A DNA stretch of 64,000 nucleotides from Panicum virgatum. Its lineage: Eukaryota > Streptophyta > Magnoliopsida > Poales > Poaceae. Each line of letters begins with the position of its first letter. Positions within the stretch are counted from its first letter, which is position 1. This document shows, piece by piece, positions 45,289 to 57,248 of this stretch. The translations under genes were made by a program, and so were the position numbers. The notes under the pieces are model-generated. The model saw only the letters and a list, made by a program, of their open reading frames with translations, searched no databases and had not been told where the DNA came from. The stretch covers positions 46,144,930 to 46,208,929 of the forward strand of contig NC_053148.1 of assembly GCF_016808335.1 (NCBI RefSeq). Direction: 5' to 3'.

Positions 45289-48200
45289 TGTAACACCCTA
45301 ATTTAAATTCCAGCATTTTAATAATAAATTTAATTGGCTTTATTCAAATTCCTAAGGTTTATTGTGTTAGTCTCGCATTTAATCTAGTTTTTGTTTCACC
45401 AGTAATTAAAATTTTCTTAGGTTTAACTTTGTTGATGCATTCATGCTGATGCATTGTTTTAATTGTTTGATTTCATAGGGGTTTGAATTCAAAATTTCTT
45501 TTGAATTCAAATAGTTGAGCTTGAGTGAGAAATAGAATAGAAATAGAAATAGAAAAGGAAAAAAACCCAAAGCAAACCCAAACCCAACTTCCCAGCCCAA
45601 ACCCACCTCCCTCCCCGCGGCCCAACCTTCTGCGCGGGCCCAGCAGCTCTCCCGAGCCCAGCCCGGTCCGCCTCCTCCTCCCTCTCCCTTCCCGGGCGGC
45701 CCAGCCCGCACACCACCCCCTCAGCCCGCGCGCGCACCACTCCTCCACTCCGGCCCAGCTAGACCCCACGCGCCCGAGCCACGCCTCCACCCGCTCGCGG
45801 CCCAGCTTCCCGGTCCGCCCCGCGATCCCGCTCGCGCAGCAGCCCGCTCGCCCGCACCCCCACTGACCGGGCGGACCCGCCCGTCATCCCTCACCTCCCG
45901 CTTACCCCGCGCAACGCCCGGCCGAGTCCTCGCCGTGATCTCCGCGCCGCGTCAGCCCCTGGACCCGCACGCCGAGGCCGGCCTTCCCTTCTTAAACCGC
46001 CCTGGCCCTCCCCAGCGCCCCATCTCCCCACACAGCCGCCACCCCTACGCCCCAGTGCCAACCCCGCGACCTCCGCCCGGCGCAGAGCACCGCGCCGCCG
46101 CGGCCACGTCGCCCTGCCGCGCCACCACCCCTGCCAAGCTCTACCAGAACTCCGCCCCGAGTCCAGGCTTCGCCTCGAGCCCTCTAACCTCGACCACAAC
46201 CTTTACGGCGCCGGAATTTCCGCCAAGGGCCGAACGCCGGTGAGTAACCCCGCCTTTCGATTTCTCGCCGCCGGTGGTCCCTGACCCGTCCTGACCCCTT
46301 GGTTTGCTCCGCAGCCTCGCCCCAAGTGGGTCCGCGCCGTCCAGAAGCTCGGGAGCGCCCTCCTTCAAACCCTCCTCAATCGCTGCCTCTGCGCCGCCGC
46401 CAAACTCGCCGCCGACCCCTCCACGCTATGGATCCGTCCACCCCACGCCCTCGGTGAGCCACGCCTCGGTCTGTTCTATCTTTTGGCACTAGTTTTTGTG
46501 GATCCGAAGCCCCAGCACCCCCAGAACCCCGTTCGCCGGCGATGCTCCGCCGTGCACACCCGCCACCGCCGCCACACACGCCGTCCCGAACCCCAATCCA
46601 CTTCTCTGAGCGCATAGGTGTGTTACGCATGCCACGGGCAACATCCACGACCAAATCCCAGGCCGATCTGAGCCCGGAAGCCCCAGAAACGCCACACGCC
46701 GGCGATTCCCCGCCGCGGGAGCTCGCCGCCGGCGCGTCCCGCCGCCGCCCCGCGCCCCTTTGCCCTGGACCGTCAGATCCGTACGCAATGGCTCAGATTA
46801 GATTGAGTCTCCCTTAGATCTGAGCCGCTAGATCCCAATCCAGCGGCCTGAATCCACCCGTACCGGTTCGGCCTGGAGTTTTTCTAAAGAGACCCCCGGT
46901 TCTGTTGAAATCAACCCGCAGTCCGAACTTATTCAAAAATAATTACGCAGAGGTCCTGTTTTTAACGCGTAGCCCCCTGAGTTTTACCAGATTTGAACCC
47001 GCCGTCCACCCTTGGCGTTTTTGCACGCTAGACCCTGGAACTAAGGTTTATTTATGTCCAGGCCCCCTGGAACTTCAGTTTTCTTACAAATAAGCCCCTA
47101 GAACTTGTTTTTAGCCTAGAAAATGCGTTTTAGCTCCGTTTTTAGCGTTCTTTATATCCACGCAATCGTTGTAACGCATAGAACAGTATTAGAGTAGTTT
47201 AGTGCGCTGTTTTTATGTATTGATGTACTGCTTCTTAGCTTTTTGTTAGTGTTTGCTTGTATGCTTATTATCGTGCATTGTTTTGGCCATGTGTTCGTGA
47301 GTAGACGTTGATCCATCTGAGGAGCCCCAGTACCAGTACCCGGAGCAGCCGTCTTCGGAGCACTTTGAGCAGCAGCAGGAGCAGTACGAGGAAGGCAAGT
47401 ATAACATGAACAACCTATCACCTTTAAATACAATTTCATACTGCATTTTAATACTGTATGCCTATAAGGATTTTCCTAGCCACTTTATATCCTTTATATA
47501 TACCTTTGTGTTGCATTTTTGGTTAGTTGTGCTAGGTTGCTGCGCTACAACATATTCTGGTCCTTTTTAATTAAATTGATTAATGGTTTACTTGAATTTA
47601 ATTCTGAGAGTGGCACTCTGTGTGGCTTGAGTGGCTCACTTCTCGTTAAAATTGGTTTTGTTAGAAACATGGTTTAGGGGGCCAGCACGGTGCTTAGTGC
47701 TTGGTTGGCCACTCTCCATAAGGACCGGTTCATAGAGCGACAACCTGGGACAACAGCGCTACCACAAGACTGGAATGGGACGGTCTTGGCTTACTAATTA
47801 GGCCATTTTGGTTCGGGAGTAACTTACCGACGGGGCATGGGGGGTGGTGAGCTTCAATGGTGGCCAGGCTACGAGGCTGGTCTGTGTGTCTTGTACCCCC
47901 TCGAGGTGGTTACCATCGTTGCGGAGCCTGATTCTTTAGCGGTTACACCTTACCAATGTGTCCTTTGTAACGGTCTCGTAGTGAGTTTGCTAGTCATCTC
48001 ACCTAAGGAAGTGTGATGAACAACTGGCGTAGCTCACGACTTGTGGGTAAAGATGTGCAACCTCTGCAGAGTGTAAAACTGGTATACTAGCCGTGCTCAC
48101 GGTCATGAGCGGCCCAGATCCTCCTTTTGATTAGTGGGGTTAGCCCCTTCCGACGAGGGGGTGCCTCTCGGGGTTACCTTGGTGGCTTGGTTTTGGTATG

Positions 48201-48747
48201 GTTCTCAGTAGTATCATGATTAAATTTGACTAATTACTATGTAACTGGGTTAATGGTAATTCATCAACTTGTAGTAAATAGCTTTAATAAAATTTTGCCA
48301 AGATTAAAAGCTAATGCAGTTGAGTCAGCCAACTTTAGAGCCTCATAGTTTGTGTTATACTTGTTGAGTACAAGTTGTGTACTCACCCTTGCCTCTTCTC
48401 TACTTTTTCCTTCTGGCTACGCTACTGCTGCTCAGTTCCTGCCGACGCGAGGGAGTTCGCTCAGCGCTACCAGGACTACGAGGACTTCTAGGCGTTCGTC
48501 TCCCAGTCGACGTCCCTGTGGCGCCCTGCTCAGCTTCGGAGAGTTCTTTCATCGTATTTGTACTTCGCTTCCGCTATATCAGACATTTTGTCATTAATGT
48601 AATAAATAACATTCGTATTCGTTTTATTATGTCTTATTCGTGATATGTGCTGTGATATACTGTTCATTCTGTTGTATATACGTGTGACTTGATCCTGACA
48701 CGTATATGATTGCTCGGTTTATGTTCTTTTATAAACCGGGTGTTACA
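45289..48747 (+). mobile_element. 3' LTR of the gypsy element, 3459 bp
   Basis: Starts TGTAACACCC and ends GGGTGTTACA, a perfect 10-bp inverted end. The length is within the range of Tekay/Del LTRs. A C-rich region (45590-46810) is followed by AT-rich sequence and TATATATA-like motifs near 47490. As the 5' half of the element is missing, no target duplication can be tested. Confidence 0.9.
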
Positions 48748-49503
48748 GTTCGCAATCTCGCACTTTTGGGCCGCGAACAGAACACCGGGTAAAAGGACGG
48801 CCCGGCCCAGAGACTGCAAGTGGTAGCCCAGCTTTTGGCCTTTGGTGCTTTTGCGCCAAGACATGAACGAAATGATGCTGTCGGTGTCGGTCGCCAGAGC
48901 CTGTGTGTCGTCGTCCGTCGGGTCCCTCTCCATCTCCTCTCCCCAATGGCAGCTCATCTGATGAGCAGCTACACACACACACACAGAGACCTAGCAGCAG
49001 ATTGACGGTTCTGGCCATGGAGTTCCTGTCGTCTTGCCGTGCTTCCTCATTCTCTAACCAATCGGCCCGAGCCGTAAAAAAGGGGGCCAAAATTTACAGT
49101 TCAAGTTCGGCGGTGAAAAACCGCACGGACAAGAGAGCAGCTGTACGTGATCAGTAAACGCCACACCGACAGTAGCATCACATCGCAATCCAAGCTCCGG
49201 ACACTCTCTACACTCTAGTAGTACATTGCAATTTCAGGCACACCGCACACACACCCACACAGTGCATCCATCTCCTAGCTCTACGAGAGAACACCTTGGC
49301 TCGACGGCCCTCCTCTTTCTTCCCGGCGGCCGTCGGCGAGCGCGGGCCGGGGACCGGGAGCGAGGCGGCGCCGGCAGGCAAACAAAACCCCGAGCGCCGG
49401 CGCCGCGCTAGACTAAAAACCCCGGCAAACGCATAAATAAAACGGAAAAGAAAGAAAAGAAGGCGGCCAAGGTGCTGCTGCTGCTGCCTCGGGTCTCGGC
49501 GGC
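48748..49503. other. 3' flank of the patatin gene
   Basis: Short unique stretch with an (CA)n run near 48970. Contains the 3' UTR of the minus-strand patatin-like gene; no other gene seen. Confidence 0.4.
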
Positions 49504-50853
49504 TCAGGGCGACTCCGAGGAGGAGTTGGTGGACACGGTGATGAGCGTGGACGCCGACGACGACGACGTCCGCGGCGTCGCGGAGGGCTTCACGAGCACC
49601 ACGGGCGCCTTGCTCTCCAGCCGCCGGTGGTGCTCCCGCACCAGCTGCTCGGCCACGCCGTCCAGCCGCTCGCCGTTGGTCTGCGCCATCACCTTCCTCC
49701 CGCGGAACAGCACCGACTCCACGGCACGCTCCGCCAGCGCCGCCTCCGCCGTCTCGCCGCCGGGGGCGATGCCGTTGCCCTGGATGCGGACGTAGTTGCT
49801 GGCCCTGCTCTCCCCGAACGCCATCGACACGGCTTGGTCCACCTGAAAAAGAGCGCTCGGTTAGCCTTGCTCTGCTTGCCCCCAAATGGTAGAGTACAAA
49901 TACAGTCGTGTCCAAGATAAAAAAAAAGGTGGTCAAGACGACAAGAGAATCTTTGGTGGCGTACGTACCATGTCGGCCTGGCAAGCTCCGGCGATGCGCA
50001 GGAGGCTGGAGGACGAGGGGCGGACGAGCGAGGCGGCGGCGCTCCCGCCGAGCGACAGCACCACGAGGTCGCCCGCGCCGGCGGCCAAGGGGAACTCGCG
50101 CTTGTTGTGGAGCACGTGCGTGACGGCCACGGCCGTCGGGTTGGCCACGGAGGCGGAGGCGCCGCCCCCTCCCGCGCCCGCGCCCGCCGCGGCGCGCAGC
50201 CTGGTGCGCCCGTCCAGCGACGCCACCTCCGCGGGGCCGACCCCGCACGCCGCCGCGCAGACCTGCCACAGCGGGAAGTCGAACGCCTCCGCCTCCACGG
50301 CGTCGGCGCGGGAGAACACGAACGGCGCCGCGCTCGCCATGTCGTAGCACGGGATCAGCAGCGGCTTCGCGGCGTCGCGCACGGTCAGGTCCCCGAACAC
50401 CTTCCTGAACACGGCCTCCGGGCGCCGGAACAGCCCGCCCCGCCCGCCGCGCCCCGACAGCACCTTCCGGTTCTTGGCCACGACGTCGCGCGCCGCCTCG
50501 GCGGGCATCCGGCACGCGAACAGCGCCGCCGCGAGGAAGCCTCCCACGCCGGAGCCGGCGGCCAGGTCGAAGAAGTCCGCGACGCGCGCGTCGGGGTCGC
50601 CGGAGAGCTCCTGCAGCCTGCGCTCGAGGCGGGCCAGCGCGGCCGCTGCCAGCGCGCCGCCGTCGGCTCCGCCGTCGATGGAGAGCACGCGGACGCGGCC
50701 CACGGAGCAGGAACCCTCCAGCGGCGACGCGCCGAACAGGAAGTTGGACTCGAGGATGGAGAAGATCTCCTGGCTGAGGCGGTCGGAGCCGCCGAGCGCC
50801 GCCAGTGACGGCAGCAGCTTCTGATCGAGCAGTTGGAGCGAGGCGGTCGCCAT
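49504..50853 (-). CDS. DEP3: Group III patatin-like protein (pPLAIII), two exons, 407 aa
   Basis: Exons (minus): 50853-49969 and 49842-49504, joined at ATG|GTACGT and TTTTTCAG|GTG in phase 0. The glycine-rich SIDGGADGG (about 59-66) is the anion-hole segment. The nucleophile elbow reads AAGSGVGG (about 99-105), so the usual GxSxG is GxGxG and the catalytic serine is missing, which is known for the pPLAIII group. The second catalytic motif (DGG before NPT) is also replaced by a glycine-rich stretch ahead of VANPTAVAVTHVL. pPLAIII proteins nevertheless affect lipid content, cell elongation and cellulose. In rice the DEP3 gene at this chromosome 6 position shapes the panicle (recalled). Symbol given by family and synteny, not by alignment. 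Confidence 0.88.
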
Positions 50854-50946
50854 CTCCGCTTGAGCTCAACGTGGACAGCGGGAGCCCTGGATTGGGTCCT
50901 GGAGAATGCGATTGATATGGGAAGAAGGGTGAGGCCGAGGTGAGTG

Positions 50947-51040
50947 TTGGGCTTCGTCTTCCCCGGGGGAGAATTTATACTGGAGCGGCGGGCTTGGGCT
51001 TCGTCTTCCCCGGGGGAGAATTTATACTGGAGCGGCGGGC
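50947..51040 (-). promoter_or_regulatory. Duplicated 47-bp core promoter of the patatin gene, two TATA boxes
   Basis: Two identical 47-bp units (50947-50993, 50994-51040), each with TATAAATTC on the minus strand (boxes at 50973-50979 and 51020-51026). The ATG is about 120 and 167 bases downstream, so either box could start the mRNA. Confidence 0.8.
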
Positions 51041-51172
51041 TCATAGCTTCCCGCCACGGCGCCTGGTAGCACACGCGCTCGTGCCCGTAACCGCCGGTGC
51101 GCCGCGTGTCCTGTTGTGTCCTGGCTTCACCCCTGAATGCTCGGTCATTCATTCGGTTGGAGCTTTTTTTTT

Positions 51173-51742
51173 AGAAGTCCAAATTACACTCTCTAACTAC
51201 AAAATCGAATAACATAAACTATCCAATTGTTGAAACAAATTTAACCCTTGGGTGGTCAAGGTGGTTTTGTATTTTTAAAAAAACAAAAATCTAATTAGCT
51301 TTAAAAAAATCAAAACTAATTCATTTTGAATAAAAAAAATGAAACTAGTACTAATTTTTTTAAAAAATATAACCTATTTATTATTGCTCTATTTGAATCT
51401 TTATTATTTAAAAACAATAGACATAACTACAAACAACTAAATATTATGAAATAAAAAAATTAGATCTGAAAAACTGAAAATATCGTACCAATAGATATGT
51501 TACATTTTAGAAAAATTTGTATACCCATTTTATACTTTTTTGTTTTAAAATGAATTACTTATGAATTTTTAGTTTAAATTCGAATATTTTTAATTCTCAA
51601 AAAATAGAAAACCACCTTCAAAACTATCTAAAGAGCCAAATTTTCCCGGTTTCAACAGTTGGATGGCGTTGTTATCTGATTTTGTAGTTAAATGTTGAAA
51701 ATCGAATTTTTGTGATAGTTCAGAGGTGTAAAGCGGACTTTC
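51173..51742. mobile_element. Foldback element, about 570 bp
   Basis: Arms: GAAGTCCAAATTACAC, CTACAAAATCGAATAAC, CAATTGTTGAAAC, GGTGGTTTTGTATTT on the left are mirrored on the right (GGTTTCAACAGTTGG, GTTATCTGATTTTGTAG, GGTGTAAAGCGGACTTTC). No coding. Target duplication not resolved. Confidence 0.65.
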
Positions 51743-51798
51743 TCCCTTTTTTTCTTTTCCTTATTTTCTTCATCACTTGATTAACAAGCTAAACCTTA

Positions 51799-52028
51799 GG
51801 GTGTGTTTAGTTGGTGAAAAAGTTTGGATTTTAGTACTGTAGCATATTTCGTTGTTACTTGACAAAAAATATCCAATTATGGACTAATTAGGTTTAAAAG
51901 ATTCAGCTCGTGCTAATTAGTTAGACTGTGTAATTAGTTACTTTTTCAACTGCATTTAATGCTCCATGCATGTGTTCGAAAATTCGATGTGACGGGTACT
52001 GTGCAATTTTTTGGGAACTAAACAGGCC
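51799..52028. mobile_element. Tourist-like MITE, 230 bp
   Basis: GGGTGTGTTTAGTTGGTG at the left and GGGAACTAAACAGGCC at the right, TTA on both sides (51796-51798, 52029-52031). Same family as 25820-26052, in the opposite orientation. Confidence 0.85.
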
Positions 52029-52031
52029 TTA

Positions 52032-53753
52032 GTCAGTGCAACATATCTCAGAGGAATAAGTGAACGACGCATCAATAATATTCATTAACAATACGGGTAC
52101 TAAGTTTCACCACCGAATCCAAAAAATATAAATGTGCTTAAGATTGTTAGTGGTCGTGGTCAAAACCTTTTCATTTTGACCATCAACAATAAAAAAATGA
52201 CATAGGTTGGTGTTATTTGATTCTTCATGCAAACTAATTTCAATATACATATATAGCTATTTCTAATTAAGATTGTTACGGATCCCAAAGGCATTCTCCG
52301 CTATGTCCAACCTTAAATGTGGGAATGGCATGGTCCTAGCAGGCTTGTTGTTAGCCCGAATAATCCGGGGAGATGGGATGAGATGGGGCCATACACACAA
52401 ATCATCGCTTACTCGATGACGAGGGATTAGGGGAGAAACTTTACGGAGACGAAATTAAGTGCGGCCGACCTTTGCCCGATCCTTCCCCAATCATCGATTG
52501 CCTCCCGCACATCACACTGATGGACCAAAAGCGACGGAGCTGCATGGCCCCAAAAAAATCCATCCTGCGCACCAGTACTTGTAATATATCAAAGGGGAGG
52601 ATCGGACGAGCGAGCATCATTCGAGGCTTGTTTCTTTCGCGACCTCAAAGCAAAGCTAGCTCCCAATGATCGCGATTCCAGTGTCCATCGCTGCTGGGAG
52701 TAGCTTATTAGCAATAGCTCACTCGGCTCGGGTACGGTCAGCTCAGCCTCAGCTACCGGCCGCCACTAGCTCCGATCCCGTACGTCCTGCTCGCTCATCA
52801 TCCGCTAGCTAGCTCCATTTCGTCTCATCTTGAGCTTTACTCAACCTTGCGAAGCAACAACCACCAACCGCTACGTACTACTCCTAGCTAGAGCCACGGT
52901 TCCTTTTCCACTCACTCCTCCATGGCGCATTGGCGCGTCGACGAGACGACGACGGAGCTGAGGTCAGCATCATCGCCGCGGTGCCCGTCCGCCCAGCGAT
53001 CCCCGCCGCGACTCGGCGCCATGATTTGCCTGCCGGCGCCCGCTCCCAATCATTTGCTGGCGGGCGACGGGAGAAGGACCAAGCCCGGCCCCCTGACGAG
53101 AAAAATCAATCAAATAGGAAACCGAGTGGTGGATTGCGGCTAGTTTAGTTAGGTGCCGGCAACCGGATAGCATTTGCGAGCGAGGGTGCGCGCTACTAGC
53201 CGGGCACATCTCCAATAGTTTTTTTGTTTCTCCAAGTGTTCTCGATCAAATCATGCATCATGCCACGGTCCTTGCATTACCTTCATGAAGGGAACTGCAT
53301 CGTCCCTGATCATTGCATGCAGGCAGCTCCGTGTTGCTTGTGGTTTGCGTTGGTCTTGGTTTCTTTGATTACTTTGTTTATTTCATCCGCTTAACAAATA
53401 AAAAAAGCAGCAGGGAGTGATAGGACCCAAGCAAAGGTGTGTGCCCCTTGGTGTAAGGTAGGCACAAGGCAAGGCCCGTTTTTTCTAAAAGGGAACTTGA
53501 TGGATGCTAATTGAGCCCCCGTTGTTTATTCCTGCTAGCTTTCTCTTAGCTTCCCTGGTGCTCTGCATACTATCCTACTACTATACCCTGCTTGCTTGTC
53601 CCCCCCGGCCACCAGCAGAGACTTCCATCGTTTAGTGCCAATGCTAATCTAGCAATCTGGATTCTGAAGCAACTTTAAGCTCACTGCACTGCTCACTCAC
53701 AAGCCATGATGACGATGATGTTCCTTGAGTGCCCTTGTACCCTTCCAAACCGC
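52032..53753. other. Intergenic, no gene recognised
   Basis: A moderately GC-rich part (52700-53150) has short open frames starting at 52922 and 52930 but no family feature. The rest is unique-looking. Confidence 0.35.
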
Positions 53754-53761
53754 CTTGGGAT

Positions 53762-54167
53762 TAGGGTTGAAAACAGTCGGAAACGGTAATTATTCGGTAA
53801 TCAGTTTTTTGGTCGTTTTTCTTTGATTGCGAATAAATAGGATATAGAATCTTGTATACAAATTTGTATTCTTGTTTTGAGCATTGAGCTTGTAAAGATT
53901 CATAAAAGGTAAACCTCAAATTCATCCTATATTTTCTCAAATGATAGATATAAAATTCGGTATGGATTCGGAAACAAATTCGGTATTTTTTTCACTTTTT
54001 TTTGTTGTAGGGAGCAAATAATGCATAAAATAATTTATGCAAAATTTTATTCTTATTTGTAATAATGTGCTTGATAATATAAAAAATGATCACCATCCAA
54101 TTTTATACATATCTATTTTAAAATATTAAATTTGTTCTAACAGTTCATATTACCACTTTCATCCCTA
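53762..54167. mobile_element. Ac/Ds-like hAT element, 406 bp
   Basis: Ends TAGGGTTGAAAACAGTCGG and CTTTCATCCCTA with the perfect 8-bp duplication CTTGGGAT (53754-53761, 54168-54175). Related at the ends to the 850-bp element at 16.4 kb but shorter inside. Confidence 0.88.
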
Positions 54168-54175
54168 CTTGGGAT

Positions 54176-56009
54176 TATTCTGCAGCTAGCACACATGAAC
54201 TGAATACGCATACGTGGAAGTTCACATGCAGTATTATATTTTATCAAGACATTATGAATTGAATACTAGTGATAGATAGTGGTACGATGCCAAGATTTTT
54301 TTTTGAAATCAAGATATTTTAATTTTGGAGCAGAAGAGAATGAAAACAACACTGTGTGTGAATGATAATCTGGTGAGTGGTTTGGAGAGCCACACACAAC
54401 ACATACATAATGGTGCCAGATGGCCTGGATGGACCACACCAACTGCCAGATGTCTGATGGCGATGCGATATGAGAAAAGAATAGGGGGAAACTGTGCGTG
54501 ATGCTGCACCCGTGCATGCACGACAAGGACGCCGTCGGGCGACCCCTGTTCGTGGAGCTGAGCCATCACTCGCACTCTCGTTTTTGTTTCCTTCCTTTCC
54601 TTTTCCTTTTTCTTTTTACAGGAGGAGCCTCGTCTCTGCATCTGCCTGTGTGCTTATAGTGATGACGTGTTCATGCTCTGCTTAGTTGTTTCCTCTGCTT
54701 GCTCCTAAACAACCTGCTTTCTTTGTGCATGCATGACACATGATCTAACTGCACTTAACTAATCAGATAGTACTTTCGTTTCAAAAAAAAACTATATACT
54801 AGTACTTTAATCGGGCCATGAAAAAAACGTACTTATAGCATATCCATACTATTATACGCGGCGTGTACACTGCTTCAATTCCGTGTGTTGCATGTGTACC
54901 CGGCACGCGAATATTGGTGCATGTGGCCGCAAATCTCGGGTGATGAGAAGACGATGATGATTATGGTGATCACTGATCAGCCGTGCCGGCTGGGATGTTA
55001 AGCATTGACCGTGTCTGACTACGTCCATGATGGCTGCACGCTCGCTGCCTCTCTGAATGCAGGATGTGGATGGTTCCTTCCCCTCCCAGGCCAATCCTCT
55101 CTCAACTGTAGAGCGGTTTCCGTCAGGAAATTAAAGAAGGAAAACTGCAGGCATCTCCTCTGAATATGACCTTGGGATGGATTAGGATTAGATATGTGTG
55201 TTTGCACATGACTTGATGATCATGGGGAAAAAGGACTACTCGTGTCCTGTCCAAAACAAATCACAGAAACATTCTGATGACGTGAACTGCAGCCCTGATG
55301 ACCGAAAATAACATTGTTTTTTTTTTGTATGTGTGGTGCCGGTGCTAGTTATCCTTGCACAAGAAGAAAGATACCCCTATATTGTACCCATGTTGATCAA
55401 CTAACCCCCCGTGCATTATGCTACTGCTAGGAAAAGGACCGGTCGGATGGGAGTATCAGGGAGGTGTCTGAAGAAATCCACCCATCTGCAGTTCGTACAG
55501 AGCTACGTAGCATTCACAATCACAGCAACAACTTTCTTGACCCATCTTCTGCAAAATGGAAACACATGTAGTAATATGCCCATAATAATAGCTCCTGTAA
55601 TTAACCCCACGACAGTCCAGCCTAGCACTGCGAAATCGACAAAGCTCTGCACACCTGCAGAAAATGAACAATGGGGCAGTGACCACATGCTGCCACGCAG
55701 CTGAGGCGGTGCATCTAGACATCACTGGTCCAACACGTGGTGTCCTCGCAATAAATTTTTCTGACTCTTTCTCTCTCCCCGCCTTCAGCGCGCGCTCTCT
55801 CATTCCGGCAGAGTGTGAGCGGGGTCGCTTGCACGCCGCGTCGAAACAGTGTCATACAGGAGACACCGGTTCTTACATTTTCTTCTCTCTCACCTCTTTA
55901 ACTGCGGTGCCACGTCAGTTTTTGTCTAGTTGGCATCGCATGGACACCGTCCGCCATGGAGCGTTGGGACCGGCCTGCAGCCTCTCTGTTTCCGAACCAC
56001 ACACACATG
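54176..56009. other. Intergenic with a possible orphan exon
   Basis: No complete gene. A minus-strand exon-like piece is listed separately (55654-55503). Confidence 0.35.
55503..55665 (-). pseudogene. Orphan exon-like sequence with a membrane helix
   Basis: After an acceptor TTTTCTGCAG|GTGTGC the minus strand reads VQSFVDFAVLGWTVVGLITG, then AIIMGILLHVFPFCRRW and a stop after VNAT. It looks like the last exon of a small membrane protein with one helix and a basic tail. No upstream exons or family could be found. Confidence 0.3.
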
Positions 56010-56233
56010 CCCGTTTAGTTTCCAATTTTTTTCTACGGTATCCGTCATATCAAATTTTTAGACACATATATGAAACATTAAATATAATTAAAAAAATAAT
56101 TAATTACACAGTCTGACTGATTCCCACGAGATGAATCTAACGACATTAATTAATCCATAATTAGACATTAATTATCAAATAACAACGAAACGTGCTACAG
56201 TACTTAAACTCAAACTTTTTCACCAACTAAACA
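56010..56233. mobile_element. Tourist-like MITE
   Basis: CCGTTTAGTTTCCAA ... CACCAACTAAACACAC, body close to 25820-26052. No clear flanking duplication. Confidence 0.6.
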
Positions 56234-56507
56234 CACAGCTACACACGAAGTAATCGCGGAGTCGCGGAGTAGTGGATCGTGCCAGTAGAGAATTCTCTCG
56301 CTGGTTCCTTCCCGGATCACATGCACAACGTGCGGCATATACAAAGGCAAAGTGTCAGGTCGAAATCACTCGCGCGCGTACAAGCTGCTGGCTGCCATCC
56401 AGAAGACGAAATGGAATCCAACCCGACAGGTTTTCTGTGTGCTGGTCAGAGCAAGCAGCAAGCAGCAAGGGAGACGCAGATCCCTAGCTAGAGGGTTAAC
56501 TGTCCAA

Positions 56508-56726
56508 GCCCTTCTTTAGTTGCCTTTAAAATTTTAAAATTTTACAAAATTCTCCATCACATCGAATATTTAAATACATGTATGAAGTATTAAATGTAGC
56601 TAAATAAAATAACAAATTACACAATTTATTTGTAATTTATGAGACGAATCTTTTAAATCTAGTTAATCCATGATCAGATAATAATTACCAAATACACCCT
56701 AAAGTTTAGGCAACTAAACAAAGCCC
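56508..56726. mobile_element. Tourist-like MITE
   Basis: GCCCTTCTTTAGTTGCC at the left and GGCAACTAAACAAAGCCC at the right, with inner ATGAGACGAATCTTTTAAA. Flanking duplication unclear. Confidence 0.65.
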
Positions 56727-56901
56727 AAGAGTTTCTCTGGCCCATTCTTGAAAACAACAGTTAACTGAGCAAGACAGACATGTTTACTCTCACTTTTGCA
56801 GTACACGAGGAAAAGATGAGGAAGCAGTACACGAGGATTTACTCTCACTTTTGCTTACTGCAAGATCAGTTCCGCTGAGCAGCTGGTTTATCTTGCAGTA
56901 A

Positions 56902-57245
56902 GGGGCCGTTTAGTTCCCAAAAATTTTCACCCAAAAATTTTCACCTTCTCTTTGAACACATGTATGAAGCACTAGATGTAATTAAATAACAAAACTAATT
57001 ATACAGTTTGGATGTACACAATGAGATGAATCTTTTGAGCCTAATTAGTGCATGATTAGCCATAAGTGCTACAGTAACCCACATGTGCTAATGGTGCGGT
57101 CAAAGGCCTCAAAAGATTCGTCTCGCGGTTTCCAAACGGGTTCTGAAATTAGTTTTTAAATTAGTATTCGAAAAGTCCTCCCGACATCTGGTCAAACATT
57201 GACATGACACGCAAAAATTTTCGCGTTGGGGAACTAAACGCCCCC
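56902..57245. mobile_element. Tourist-like MITE, 344 bp
   Basis: GGGGCCGTTTAGTTCCC and GGGGAACTAAACGCCCCC as inverted ends with TAA on both sides (56899-56901, 57246-57248). Inner blocks AAAAGATTCGTCTCGCGG and TTTCCAAACGGGTTCTG are typical of a widespread grass family. Confidence 0.85.
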
Positions 57246-57248
57246 TAA

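Noticed and set aside
45403..46820. Frames inside the gypsy LTR
   Set aside because: They arise from the C-rich LTR region; no conserved product.
49208..50869. 553-codon minus-strand frame over the patatin gene
   Set aside because: Reads through the intron in the wrong frame; the patatin frame with a clean GT-AG intron explains the locus.
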